The translations under genes were made by a program, and so were the position numbers. 64,000 bases of DNA, from the NCBI RefSeq assembly GCF_900104475.1, contig NZ_FNJR01000001.1, positions 1 through 64,000 of the forward strand. The letters run 5' to 3'. The stretch comes from Actinopolyspora xinjiangensis. Lineage in GTDB: Bacteria; Actinomycetota; Actinomycetes; Mycobacteriales; Pseudonocardiaceae. Under the pieces are notes generated by a model, which saw nothing but the letters and a program-made list of their open reading frames with translations, was not told where the DNA came from and searched no databases. The number at the start of each line of letters is the position of its first letter. Within the stretch, counting starts at the first letter, position 1. Positions 56,185-64,000 of this stretch are shown piece by piece.

Positions 56185-56449
56185 CGCACCTTCCCCATCG
56201 CCGTGTGTCGCTCCCGCGACAACCCGGCGGGCTCGCGGAAACCGACCGAAGTCTGCCATGCCTTCGGCCGGAACTCCCCAGCCGCTACGCAACCCAACGT
56301 GAACGCGACGCGTCACCCGAACAGGAGAACCCGTCCATTTTCGGCTACGAACGACGTACTGCCGTGATCAGCGTTAACCTACACAGGACAAGGGCGGCGG
56401 TACCTCGGGGCCGGGTGCCCACCCGCTACGCGCTCAAGGAGGACTCGGC

Positions 56450-58183
56450 GTGAACAACCGGCCACGACGACCGGGTGACCCGTACGGGCACGCCGGACGG
56501 CCCTATTCCCGCCGGCTCCACGACACCGGCGGCCGACCTGACGGCGGACCTCCCGGAACGAGAGGACACGAGGGGCGGTCCTCTTCCCGACAAGGACAAC
56601 GATACGGCACAACAAGTACGCACAGTAGTCAGTCGGGACGACAACAGGGCCGTCCGCGTGACGCACGACAACCGCCGCCACCCGACGACGTGTGGGGACG
56701 CCGAGGCGGACGGGGCCGTGGACCGCGACGCGGCCGCCTCACCGGCAGGCTGCTGGTACTGCTGCTCTCACTCGTCGTGCTGACCACCACCGGGTACGGC
56801 TGGGGGACGCTGCATCAGCTCGGCTCCGGCTTGCGGGGCGACATCTCCACCGCCGGAGGTCGGGACTCCCCCGACGGCGCCACCGACATCCTGCTGGTGG
56901 GCAACGACAGCCGCACCGACGCGCAGGGCGATCCGCTGCCGGACGAGGTGCTGCGCGAGCTCCGCGCCAGCCAGGCGGGCGGGAACCTCACCGACACGAT
57001 GATCCTGGTGCGCATCCCCGACGACGGCAAGCGCGCCCGCGCGGTGTCCTTTCCGCGCGACACCATGGTCGACATGGGCGAGTTCGGCGAGAACAAGCTC
57101 AACTCCGCGATGAACCGGAAGCGCGCGGCCGAGCGGGAGGAACTCGAAGCACAGGGGATCACCGACGAGAAGAAGCTGAACCGGCTCTCCGAGAAGGCGG
57201 GCAAGGAGTTCCTGATGCGCACCATCGAGGAATTCGCCGGGGTGACGATCGAGCACTACGCGGAGGTGAACCTGCTCGGCTTCTACAAGCTCACCGAGGT
57301 GGTCGGCGGTGTGAAGGTGTGCCTGAAGAACCCGGTGGACGATCCCTACTCCGGAGCCGACTTCTCAGCGGGGGTGCACACCCTCTCCAAGGGCGACGCG
57401 CTGGCCTTCGTCCGGCAGCGGCACGGCCTGCCCGAGGGAGACCTCGACCGAATAGTGCGGCAGCAGGTCTTCATGTCGGGACTGGCCGAGAAGATGCTCT
57501 CGGCCGGGATGCTGCGACCCGGCAAGCTGGGGGACCTGATGAGCGCGCTGCAGGACTCGATCACGCTGGACAAGGACTGGGACGTGCTGTCCTTCGCGCG
57601 GCAGATGCAGGGGATCGCGGCGGGCGACATCAAGTTCTACACGATCCCGGTAGAGATGACCGGCCCCGGCACCGGGCTGGAGGCCGACCCCCGGAAGGTG
57701 AAGGACTTCGTCGACAATCTGCTGCTCTCGCGGAAGAAGCGCGAACAGGCCCAGCGCTCCGCCGAGCGGAACGAGCGACTGCGCGCGGATACCGAGGTCA
57801 ACGTCTACAACGCCTCGGGCGCCCCGGGACTGGCGGGTCGGGTTCTGACCGATCTCTCCGACAGGGGGTTCGACGAAGGAGTGGCCGCCAACGCGGCGCG
57901 GATGCTGTCGGAGTCGGTGGTGCGTTACTCGTCCGGCGCCGAACGGGCCGCGAAACTGGTCGCGTCGGACCTGGGCGGCGTCCCGGTGGAAACGGACGAG
58001 GAGGTCGAACCGGGCTCGGTGGCGGTCTACCTGGGTGACGACTACACCGGGCCGGGCGCCCGCGAGTTCAGCGGTTCCGGCGCGGTGCGCCTCGACGGCG
58101 CGGCGCGAGCCGAAGGTACAGACACCACCCCGACCGGCGAGGAGCGACCGATCACGGCGGAGGGTGTTCGCTGTGTGAACTGA
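56450..58183 (+). CDS. LytR-CpsA-Psr (LCP) phosphotransferase with LytR_C domain
   Basis: A 577-residue type II membrane protein: a disordered basic N-terminus (1-96), one TM helix (about 98-118), the LCP domain (about 145-400) with GNDSRTDAQGDPLPDEVLRE, SFPRDTMVDMG and FVRQRHGLPEGDLDRI, and a LytR_C domain (about 445-515, VNVYNASGAPGLAGRVLTDL). It ends RPITAEGVRCVN. LCP proteins transfer lipid-linked glycans to peptidoglycan. AAGGAGG lies 7 nt before the GTG. It is a tandem paralog of the next gene. Confidence 0.92.
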   Translation: MNNRPRRPGDPYGHAGRPYSRRLHDTGGRPDGGPPGTRGHEGRSSSRQGQRYGTTSTHSSQSGRQQGRPRDARQPPPPDDVWGRRGGRGRGPRRGRLTGRLLVLLLSLVVLTTTGYGWGTLHQLGSGLRGDISTAGGRDSPDGATDILLVGNDSRTDAQGDPLPDEVLRELRASQAGGNLTDTMILVRIPDDGKRARAVSFPRDTMVDMGEFGENKLNSAMNRKRAAEREELEAQGITDEKKLNRLSEKAGKEFLMRTIEEFAGVTIEHYAEVNLLGFYKLTEVVGGVKVCLKNPVDDPYSGADFSAGVHTLSKGDALAFVRQRHGLPEGDLDRIVRQQVFMSGLAEKMLSAGMLRPGKLGDLMSALQDSITLDKDWDVLSFARQMQGIAAGDIKFYTIPVEMTGPGTGLEADPRKVKDFVDNLLLSRKKREQAQRSAERNERLRADTEVNVYNASGAPGLAGRVLTDLSDRGFDEGVAANAARMLSESVVRYSSGAERAAKLVASDLGGVPVETDEEVEPGSVAVYLGDDYTGPGAREFSGSGAVRLDGAARAEGTDTTPTGEERPITAEGVRCVN

Positions 58184-58428
58184 CCGGTCGAAGGTTCCCG
58201 GCCACGTAAGGCTCTTCCGGTCGACCGTCGCGGTGGGACGGCGGCACCGATCGGGCACGGTAATCGAACGATCCTCACATGAGCTCGTTGATCACACGTT
58301 AGCCTTGGAAAATCCGGATCCGCACGCCGTTTCGGGAATCGCCCCACGCGTCCCGCCCCCTGAGGAGGCGTGCTCCGGTTCCGGAAGGACCGGCCCGCGG
58401 CGAGACAGCCGTTTTCCAGGAGGATTGC

Positions 58429-59862
58429 GTGGACGAGCCCGACACGCGCACGACGCCGCCGGAGGATTCGGGAGGAGACGACGCGGCACGTGACGGCGCG
58501 GAATCGGCAACGACGCCCCCGCCTTCGGAAACCGAGCCCGAACCCCCCGAGAACTCCGAGACGGCCGCTGCCGGTGCGACCACTTCGGCGGGAGGGCGCG
58601 CTCCCACCGCACGCCGAGGTGGCCGTGCCCTGCGCGGTGGAGCCAGGATCATCGCGCGTTCCCTGCTGACGCTCCTCTCGGTGGCGGTCCTCGCCTTCAC
58701 GGGGCTGGGCTGGGGCGCGCTGGGGGTGCTGGAGAACCAGCTCAACAGGCTCGACCTGCGGGACGGCGACTCGGCCCGGCAGGTGCCGAGGGACACCGCG
58801 ACCGACATCCTGCTGGTCGGCAACGACAGCCGCACCGACGCGCAGGGCAACCCGCTGCCGGAGGAGGTGCTCGACATGCTGCGCACCGAATCGGCCAGTG
58901 GGCTGAACACGGACACGCTCATCCTGTTGCGCGTGCCCGACGACGGAACCAGCCCCACCGCCGTCTCCATCCCGCGTGACACGGCGGTACGGCGTTCCGG
59001 CCGGTTACAGAAGATCAACGGCGTCTACGGGCTCACCAAGCACGACAGAGCACTGGAGCTCCGGTCGGAGGGCGGGCACACCGCCGAGGAGGTCGAACGG
59101 CTCTCCAAGCGGGCAGGGGTCCACGCGCTGATCGACGTGGTCGAGTCACTGACCGGTGTCGGGGTGGACCACTACGCGGAGGTGAACCTGCTGGGATTCT
59201 ACGAGGTCACCAAGGCCCTCGGCGGGGTACGAGTGTGCCTGAAGCGTCCGACCAGCGACAAGGACTCCGGGGCCGACTTCCCGGCGGGGGAACAGACGAT
59301 CTCCGGTGGGGACGCGTTGGCCTTCGTCCGGCAGCGGCACGGCCTGCCCGACGGTGACCTGGACCGGATCGTGCGCCAGCAGGTGTTCATGGCCGCCGTC
59401 GCCGACAAGGTGCTGTCCAGCGGAACCCTGACCGACACGGGGCGGATCAACGACCTGGTCGCCGCGGCCCGCAAGTCCGTGGTGCTGGACAGCAGCTGGG
59501 GACTGATGGACTTCGTGCGGCGGATGCAGTCGCTGGCTTCCGGCGACATCGGCTTCGTGACCATTCCGGTGTCGGACACCACGGTGCGGAACTCGGCGGG
59601 GCGCAGCGTCGTCACCGTCGACGGTGAACGGGTGAAGAAGTTCGTCGCACGATTCGGGGACGACGTGGGTCCCTCGGCTCCGGTCTCCGAGACCGGTTCC
59701 TCTGGTGAGCCGCCCGGCGGTTCCACCGAGCCGACGCACCGCGTGACGGGAAGGCGACCGGTGCGGTTGGACGGTGCGCGCGCCGCCCCGTCGGCGGAAC
59801 CCCGCGCCGAGGGCTCGGACGACAGGGAGATCACTCCCGACGGGATTCCCTGCGTGTACTGA
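58429..59862 (+). CDS. LCP phosphotransferase without LytR_C
   Basis: A 477-residue type II membrane protein: an acidic Pro-rich N-terminus (1-60), a TM helix (about 75-95), an LCP domain (about 115-390) with GNDSRTDAQGNPLPEEVLDM, SIPRDTAVRRSG and FVRQRHGLPDGDLDRI, then a disordered tail ending DREITPDGIPCVY. It lacks the LytR_C domain of its neighbour but shares the terminal E-I-T-x-D-G-I/V-x-C-V motif. AGGAGG is 5 nt before the GTG. Tandem duplication with divergence of the C-terminus is evident. Confidence 0.92.
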   Translation: MDEPDTRTTPPEDSGGDDAARDGAESATTPPPSETEPEPPENSETAAAGATTSAGGRAPTARRGGRALRGGARIIARSLLTLLSVAVLAFTGLGWGALGVLENQLNRLDLRDGDSARQVPRDTATDILLVGNDSRTDAQGNPLPEEVLDMLRTESASGLNTDTLILLRVPDDGTSPTAVSIPRDTAVRRSGRLQKINGVYGLTKHDRALELRSEGGHTAEEVERLSKRAGVHALIDVVESLTGVGVDHYAEVNLLGFYEVTKALGGVRVCLKRPTSDKDSGADFPAGEQTISGGDALAFVRQRHGLPDGDLDRIVRQQVFMAAVADKVLSSGTLTDTGRINDLVAAARKSVVLDSSWGLMDFVRRMQSLASGDIGFVTIPVSDTTVRNSAGRSVVTVDGERVKKFVARFGDDVGPSAPVSETGSSGEPPGGSTEPTHRVTGRRPVRLDGARAAPSAEPRAEGSDDREITPDGIPCVY

Positions 59863-59964
59863 CGACACTTCCGACGGTACGCCCGTTGTGGATCCCACCG
59901 GGACTCGCGGCGCGTCGTGCCACCGGAGTTCGCCCCTCGGAAAGGACCTCGGCACCGGCCGGGC

Positions 59965-60738
59965 TCAGAAGGGCACTCCCCACGTGTTGGCTGCCGCGAA
60001 CACCAGCGGCACCACCGAGATGAGTCCCCAGATGACGACGGAGCGGGGGGTCGGGCGTGCGAGCTCGGTCCGGTCCGCTCCGTCCGAATCGACGATCCGA
60101 CCCGGCCGGGGGAGCGTGGCCAACCACAACACGGCACCGGACACCAGCAGTACGGCACCGACCGGGAGGACCAGACCCGGCGGCACCGCGGGCCCGGAGC
60201 CGAGCGATTCAGCGGGCTCCGGCAGGGATGCCAACCAGAAAACCACCGGCAACATCATCGGTGAGCAGCGCTGGTCCCGCCGGTATCCCCCGACGAGCAG
60301 CGCGGCCATGACCACGAGGAGCGCCGCCACCACCAGTCCGGAGAGGCCGAGCCGGAACTCACCTCCCGTGGTGAGCCGGTGCAGCCCACCGAGCACGGCG
60401 AACGCCCCGAGCAGAGCGACGGAAAGAGCCAGGACGCAACGAGGGAAGGAGGGCAGCGGCAGGGTGGGTTCTCGGGCGGCCAGCCGACGAGCGTGCCCCG
60501 CGGGATCGCCGAGAACACGCTCCGGAGAGCCTCCCGCTCGGGCGATCGCTTCGATCTCGCTGACGGCCGCGCCGATCCGCCGCCCCGGAAGCCGCCGAAA
60601 CGAGCGAGCGCTGCCGGCGAACTCGCGCGAATAGCGATGTGCCCGCACCTTCGGGAAGTCCTCCTGGGACTCGTGCTCACGCTCGATTTCTCGTCGCATC
60701 CCGCGAAACCACCCCGGCGCGCCGTTCGAAGACTCCAC
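59965..60738 (-). CDS. Multi-TM protein with HAAS-like N-terminus
   Basis: A 257-residue protein: an N-terminal helical cytoplasmic region (1-95, with REIEREHESQEDFPKV and PGRRIGAAVSEIEAIARAGG), then about six membrane helices (VLALSVALLGAFAVLGGLHR, LSGLVVAALLVVMAALLVGG, and more). The N-terminal region is like the HAAS domains of DUF1700-type proteins but this is tentative. The start GTG 60738 has no clear ribosome binding site; ATG 60699 is possible. It converges on the LCP gene. Function is unknown. Confidence 0.6.
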   Translation of the reverse strand: MESSNGAPGWFRGMRREIEREHESQEDFPKVRAHRYSREFAGSARSFRRLPGRRIGAAVSEIEAIARAGGSPERVLGDPAGHARRLAAREPTLPLPSFPRCVLALSVALLGAFAVLGGLHRLTTGGEFRLGLSGLVVAALLVVMAALLVGGYRRDQRCSPMMLPVVFWLASLPEPAESLGSGPAVPPGLVLPVGAVLLVSGAVLWLATLPRPGRIVDSDGADRTELARPTPRSVVIWGLISVVPLVFAAANTWGVPF

Positions 60739-60953
60739 GTATGAGCGAAGTTACCCCGGTAGCCGTCTTCGTGACCACGTCCCGTCCCTACCGGGTTGGG
60801 AGTGGGTGACCGAACGTCCGCTTCGCCGGTCTACGAGCCATGCTTACATGGCGGCGAGTTCGTACGTGGTTCCGATCCCGGGTCACCGGCGACCGCTTCG
60901 GGATCGTCACCTCCCCGGTTCGGACACCGGGGTATCCACCGATTGGAGAACCG

Positions 60954-61685
60954 ATGAGCGTCACCGCGACTCTGCTGTCCCCGTTGCTGGCCAACGGATC
61001 GGCACGGCCACTGATCACGCACTACGACGAGGCCACGGGCGGTCGCGTGGAACTCTCCCGCGCCACCGTGGGCAACTGGGCGGCGAAAACGGCCAACTGG
61101 CTGACCGAGGAGCTCGACATCGAACCGGGGATGCCGGTGGCGGTCCGGCTGCCCGCCCACTGGCAGACCGCGGGAATCCTGCTGGGTGCCTGGTGGTGTG
61201 GTGCCCGGGTGACCGACTCGGCCTCGGGTGCGGAAGCGGCGTTCGTTCCCGGGCAGCGGGTCTCGGAGGGCGAGGGCGCCGGCACCGTGCTCGCGGTGGG
61301 CCTGGACGCGCTGGGGGGTTCCGTGCCGGGACTCGACGGCGACGTGCTGGACTTCGCCTCCGAGGTGCGCGTGCGCGGCGACGAGTTCACCCCCCTGCTG
61401 CCGGTCCCCGGCGACACCCCCGCCCTGCTCGAATCCACTGTGGACGAGCTGGTGGGAGCTGCCCGGCGACGCGCCACGACGTTGGGGATCGGCGGCCGGG
61501 ACCGCGTGCTGTCCGCACTGGAGTGGACGATGCCGGAGGGAGTGCTGGACGGCCTGCTGGCGGTGCTGGCGGGAGAGGCGTCGTTGGTTCAGCTCACCGG
61601 ACTTTTCGAGGGCGACAACACCGAGCTGCTGGACAAGCGGCGTTCCGACGAGAAAACCACGGTGGAGCTCGGGATCGCCGGATGA
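60954..61685 (+). CDS. TIGR03089-family protein (AMP-binding-like)
   Basis: A 243-residue protein of the actinobacterial TIGR03089 family (Rv3268 by synteny): RVELSRATVGNWAAKTANWL (about 31-50) and MPVAVRLPAHWQTAGILLGA (about 60-79) resemble the N-terminal part of acyl-adenylating enzymes, but the ATP-binding and catalytic C-terminal parts are absent. GGAGAA precedes the ATG. The function is unknown; perhaps it binds a fatty-acyl or lipid partner of the LCP/cell-wall system. Confidence 0.82.
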   Translation: MSVTATLLSPLLANGSARPLITHYDEATGGRVELSRATVGNWAAKTANWLTEELDIEPGMPVAVRLPAHWQTAGILLGAWWCGARVTDSASGAEAAFVPGQRVSEGEGAGTVLAVGLDALGGSVPGLDGDVLDFASEVRVRGDEFTPLLPVPGDTPALLESTVDELVGAARRRATTLGIGGRDRVLSALEWTMPEGVLDGLLAVLAGEASLVQLTGLFEGDNTELLDKRRSDEKTTVELGIAG

Positions 61686-61807
61686 GGGGTTTCCCGCCCC
61701 ACGCGGGCACGGCTCCGGTCTCCCAACCTTCGGGGCTCGATCCTCGGCAACGACGCCCGGCCGCACCGAGTCGGCGAACCGGTCCTGACACGTCTCGCAA
61801 TTTGCTT

Positions 61808-61823
61808 TACTCGCAAGTAGCAT
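61808..61823 (+). promoter_or_regulatory. Palindrome over a -10 element upstream of the thioesterase gene
   Basis: TACTCGCAAGTA (61808-61819) is a near-perfect palindrome (10 of 12 positions), as seen in TetR-type operators. It overlaps TAGCAT (61818-61823), a -10-like hexamer 6 nt before the GTG start, so the message may be leaderless and repressible. No clear -35 is visible. Confidence 0.45.
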
Positions 61824-61829
61824 CAGGGC

Positions 61830-62615
61830 GTGTCCGATTCGACGCAGACCCTGTTCGAGACCGACGGCGAAGGGTTCGTCGCCACCGAGGCGGCGGGAAA
61901 CCCGTGGGGCGAGCTGACCGGGGGTGGACCGGTCGCCGGGCTGCTGGCCCGCGCCATCGAAGGCGCGGTACCCGATCCCGAACTGTTCGTCGCCCGGCTG
62001 ACCTTCGACCTGATGCGCCCGGTCCCCCGGCAGCACGTGGCGGTATCGACCCGCTCCCTGCGCTCGGGCAAGCGCCTGCACGTCGTCGAGGCCGAGCTGA
62101 CCAGCGGCGCGGAAACGCTCACCCGGGCAACCGCACAGCTGCTGCGGCGCACCGAGCTGGACGGGTCGAACCGCACGTCACCACCGCCGTTCACCGGCCC
62201 GGAAGGGCTCGCCGACGGATCGCTGATCCCGCCCGAGCTCGGGCTGCGCTGGGGAGTCCACGACGTGGTCGACGTGCGGTGGGTCGACGACCAGAGCAGC
62301 CCGGACGCCAGCAGGGTGTGGATGCGGATGCCCGTTCCACTACTGCCCGCGGAACCGATGAGTCCACTGGTGCACACCGCCACACTGGTGGACTGCATCA
62401 GCGCGGCCAGCCCCGTCGGCGAGCTGTTCGGGCCGTGGATCAACACCGACATCACCTGCTACCTGCACCGCGAACTCGCGGGCGAATGGCTGGGCATGGA
62501 GATCCGGCGGGACGTCGAGACCAGCGGCATCGGAGTGGCCAGAGCCAGGCTGTTCGACACCCACGGACCGATCGGCACCGCGCACGAGGCGGTGCTCGTC
62601 AACGAGCTCGGCTGA
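61830..62615 (+). CDS. Thioesterase family protein (double hotdog)
   Basis: A 261-residue acyl-CoA thioesterase-like protein with two hotdog halves: NPWGELTGGGPVAGLLARAI (about 24-43), and SPLVHTATLVDCISAASPVG (about 177-196) followed by FGPWINTDITCYLHRELAGE. The TesB-like active-site triad is only partly recognisable (Asp near 188), so activity is inferred from family. It may act on acyl-CoA in lipid metabolism. The start is GTG, with no ribosome binding site but a -10-like element at leaderless distance. Confidence 0.8.
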   Translation: MSDSTQTLFETDGEGFVATEAAGNPWGELTGGGPVAGLLARAIEGAVPDPELFVARLTFDLMRPVPRQHVAVSTRSLRSGKRLHVVEAELTSGAETLTRATAQLLRRTELDGSNRTSPPPFTGPEGLADGSLIPPELGLRWGVHDVVDVRWVDDQSSPDASRVWMRMPVPLLPAEPMSPLVHTATLVDCISAASPVGELFGPWINTDITCYLHRELAGEWLGMEIRRDVETSGIGVARARLFDTHGPIGTAHEAVLVNELG

Positions 62616-62658
62616 AGCCGAACGAGGCTTCGTCGTCCGAACGTTTCCGGACGCGCTC

Positions 62659-63189
62659 CTACTCCCCGGCTGCCACCCGCTCGCGCAGCGCGGAGTCCTT
62701 GTCCAGCACCTTGGTCTCCAGCTCGGCCTGGAACCGGCTCATCCGCTCGCGCAGCCGGGCACCGAGCTCGCCGGAGTCGGCCGCCAGGGTGCGTACGGCC
62801 AGCAGCCCGGCGTTGCGCGCGCCGCCGACGGAAACGGTCGCCACCGGGATACCGGCGGGCATCTGCACGATGGACAGCAGCGAGTCCATGCCGTCCAGGT
62901 ACTTCAGCGGAACCGGCACCCCGATGACCGGCAGGACGGTGGCCGAGGCGACCATGCCGGGCAAGTGAGCCGCACCGCCCGCACCGGCGATGACGACCCG
63001 GACGCCTCGGTCCGCCGCGCCGGCGGCGTAGTCCAGCATCCGCCGCGGGGTGCGGTGCGCCGAGTAGACCCCCACCTCGTAGGGAACGTCGAACTCGGTC
63101 AACGCCTCCCCGGCTTCCCGCATCACCGGCCAGTCCGAGTCACTGCCCATCACCAGGCCCACCAGCGGTGTCCGCCCGTCGGAGTCCAC
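62659..63189 (-). CDS. purE: N5-carboxyaminoimidazole ribonucleotide mutase
   Basis: A 176-residue PurE class I enzyme of purine synthesis: [20 protein letters not shown] (about 10-29) with the Ser-Asp substrate loop, [15 protein letters not shown] (about 41-55) with the catalytic His, and [16 protein letters not shown] (about 68-83). The C-terminus is helical. GGGGAGG lies upstream; GTG 63189 (8 nt) and TTG 63192 (5 nt) are both possible starts. By synteny it matches Rv3275c. It converges on the thioesterase gene. Confidence 0.95.
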   Translation of the reverse strand: MDSDGRTPLVGLVMGSDSDWPVMREAGEALTEFDVPYEVGVYSAHRTPRRMLDYAAGAADRGVRVVIAGAGGAAHLPGMVASATVLPVIGVPVPLKYLDGMDSLLSIVQMPAGIPVATVSVGGARNAGLLAVRTLAADSGELGARLRERMSRFQAELETKVLDKDSALRERVAAGE

Positions 63190-63375
63190 CAACGATTCCT
63201 CCCCGTGCTCGTCGCGTCGCTTTCCCGCCGAGCCTAGATCCCCGGAGGAGGTTCCGGTCGGGTGGTGGCGCGCCCGACGCGGCCCGGCTCCCGTACGGTG
63301 CCCTCCGCTCTCGGAGCCGGCGCGGCCACGCGGCTCCGCCCCGGTGGGACGGCGCGAACCGGGTGAGGAGTCCCA

Positions 63376-64000
63376 CTACTGTTGGTCGTGCGGGGCCACC
63401 AGGGTCTGCTGTTCGGTGACGGCTGCCAGGGCGTCCACGCAGGCGCGGATCGCCGGACGCTCGGAGTCGGTGCGCCACAGCGCGAGCACCTGCCGTTGCA
63501 GCACCGGTCTGGTTCGCACGATCGCGACCCCGGCGGGTACCGAATCGCGGGCCAGCCGGGGTACCAGCGCCCCCGCGAGGTTGGCGGCGACCAGTTCGAG
63601 CTGGGTGGGATACCCGGCCACGTTGCAGGTGACGCGCGGTTCGAACCCCTGCGAGCGCAGGGTCTGCACCAACCACTCGTGGCAGGCGGTATCGCTGGCC
63701 CAGCTCACCCAGGGGGTGTCGGCGAGCTCGTGCAGCGCGACCGTGCTGCGATGGGCGAGCCGGTGCTGCTCCGGCAGCGCGACATCGGCGGTGTCGGTGC
63801 ACAGCCTGCGGTAGCTGACCTCGGCGGGCAGCTGCGCGGGCCGCCTGTCCCAGCTCTCCAGCACCGCCAGGTCGAGGTCGCGGCGCACCAGGGCCGGGAT
63901 CGTCTCCTCCGCCTCACCTTCCCGCAGCGTGACCTCCAGCCTGGGATGTCTGCGGTGCAGCGCGCTCAACGCCCCGGGAACCACCGCCCGCAGCACGGTG
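63376..64000 (-). CDS. LysR-type transcriptional regulator (5' end missing)
   Basis: The last 208 residues of a LysR-family regulator continuing past the window edge. The visible part is the periplasmic-binding-protein-like effector domain: LRAVVPGALSALHRRHPRLE (quoted start of the visible region), PALVRRDLDLAVLESWDRRP and HRLAHRSTVALHELADTPWV. The helix-turn-helix and start codon lie beyond base 64000. Target and effector are unknown. Confidence 0.85.
   Translation of the reverse strand, partial: TVLRAVVPGALSALHRRHPRLEVTLREGEAEETIPALVRRDLDLAVLESWDRRPAQLPAEVSYRRLCTDTADVALPEQHRLAHRSTVALHELADTPWVSWASDTACHEWLVQTLRSQGFEPRVTCNVAGYPTQLELVAANLAGALVPRLARDSVPAGVAIVRTRPVLQRQVLALWRTDSERPAIRACVDALAAVTEQQTLVAPHDQQ

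Overview
The window is high-GC actinobacterial DNA. Gene content and order (secA-hpf-comF-lpqB-mtrB-mtrA-tmk; manA-SIS-Trm112-pmm-DUF3499-whiB2-like; fbiA-fbiB; manC-wbbL-rmlD-LCP-TIGR03089-purE) follow, from established knowledge, the Rv3230-Rv3275 segment of Mycobacterium tuberculosis. Abundant XRE/DUF397 pairs, many GT4 glycosyltransferases and LCP proteins, and the very high GC suggest a filamentous Pseudonocardiales-type actinomycete (Actinopolyspora or Saccharopolyspora like). The genus is an inference.

Layout. 1-705: the 5' end of a 16S rRNA on the minus strand and its leader. 0.7-12 kb: a HAD protein, a small Rv3235-like protein, then minus-strand housekeeping genes: secA, hpf, comF, the MtrAB-LpqB envelope-sensing operon and tmk. 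12.4-16.8 kb: a large membrane protein with an alpha/beta-hydrolase elbow, and an APC permease. 17-27 kb: mannose metabolism (manA, SIS-domain partner, pmm) with Trm112-like, DUF3499, zincin-like and giant GT2 membrane proteins, ending in a WhiB2-like regulator. 27.4-32.2 kb: an M50 protease, an SDR, and the F420 genes fbiA and fbiB coupled to a Nudix gene.

32.3-40.1 kb is an accessory segment set into the conserved order. It holds two tail-to-tail XRE-DUF397 cassettes, a zinc-finger-like gene with a tiny overlapping ORF, a candidate type VII secretion (T7SS) substrate module (SAV_915-like, EspC-like with YxxxD, WXG-containing protein, two-TM protein), a third DUF397 gene and a VapBC pair whose toxin is frameshifted. 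An 80-bp direct repeat derived from the Nudix 3' end flanks the first cassette, and a 106-bp perfect repeat links two DUF397 genes.

40.2-62 kb is a cell-envelope polysaccharide region: GDP-mannose pyrophosphorylase, a WbbL-like rhamnosyltransferase, several GT4/GT2 enzymes including a GT2-GT4 fusion, RmlD, RmlB and two tandem LCP phosphotransferases. A second T7SS-like module (YbaB-like, EspC-like, WXG protein, two paralogous membrane proteins) sits inside it at 46.5-49.4 kb. The right end holds a TIGR03089 protein, a thioesterase, purE and a LysR regulator cut by the window edge.

The sugar genes form a plausible chain: ManA and PMM make mannose-1-P, ManC makes GDP-mannose, RmlB/RmlD make dTDP-rhamnose, the glycosyltransferases assemble glycan, and LCP proteins attach it to the wall while MtrAB-LpqB monitors the envelope. 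The most interesting novelty is the pair of unrelated-looking WXG/EspC-like modules with candidate membrane immunity partners. No secretion apparatus, CRISPR array, tRNA or insertion sequence was seen.
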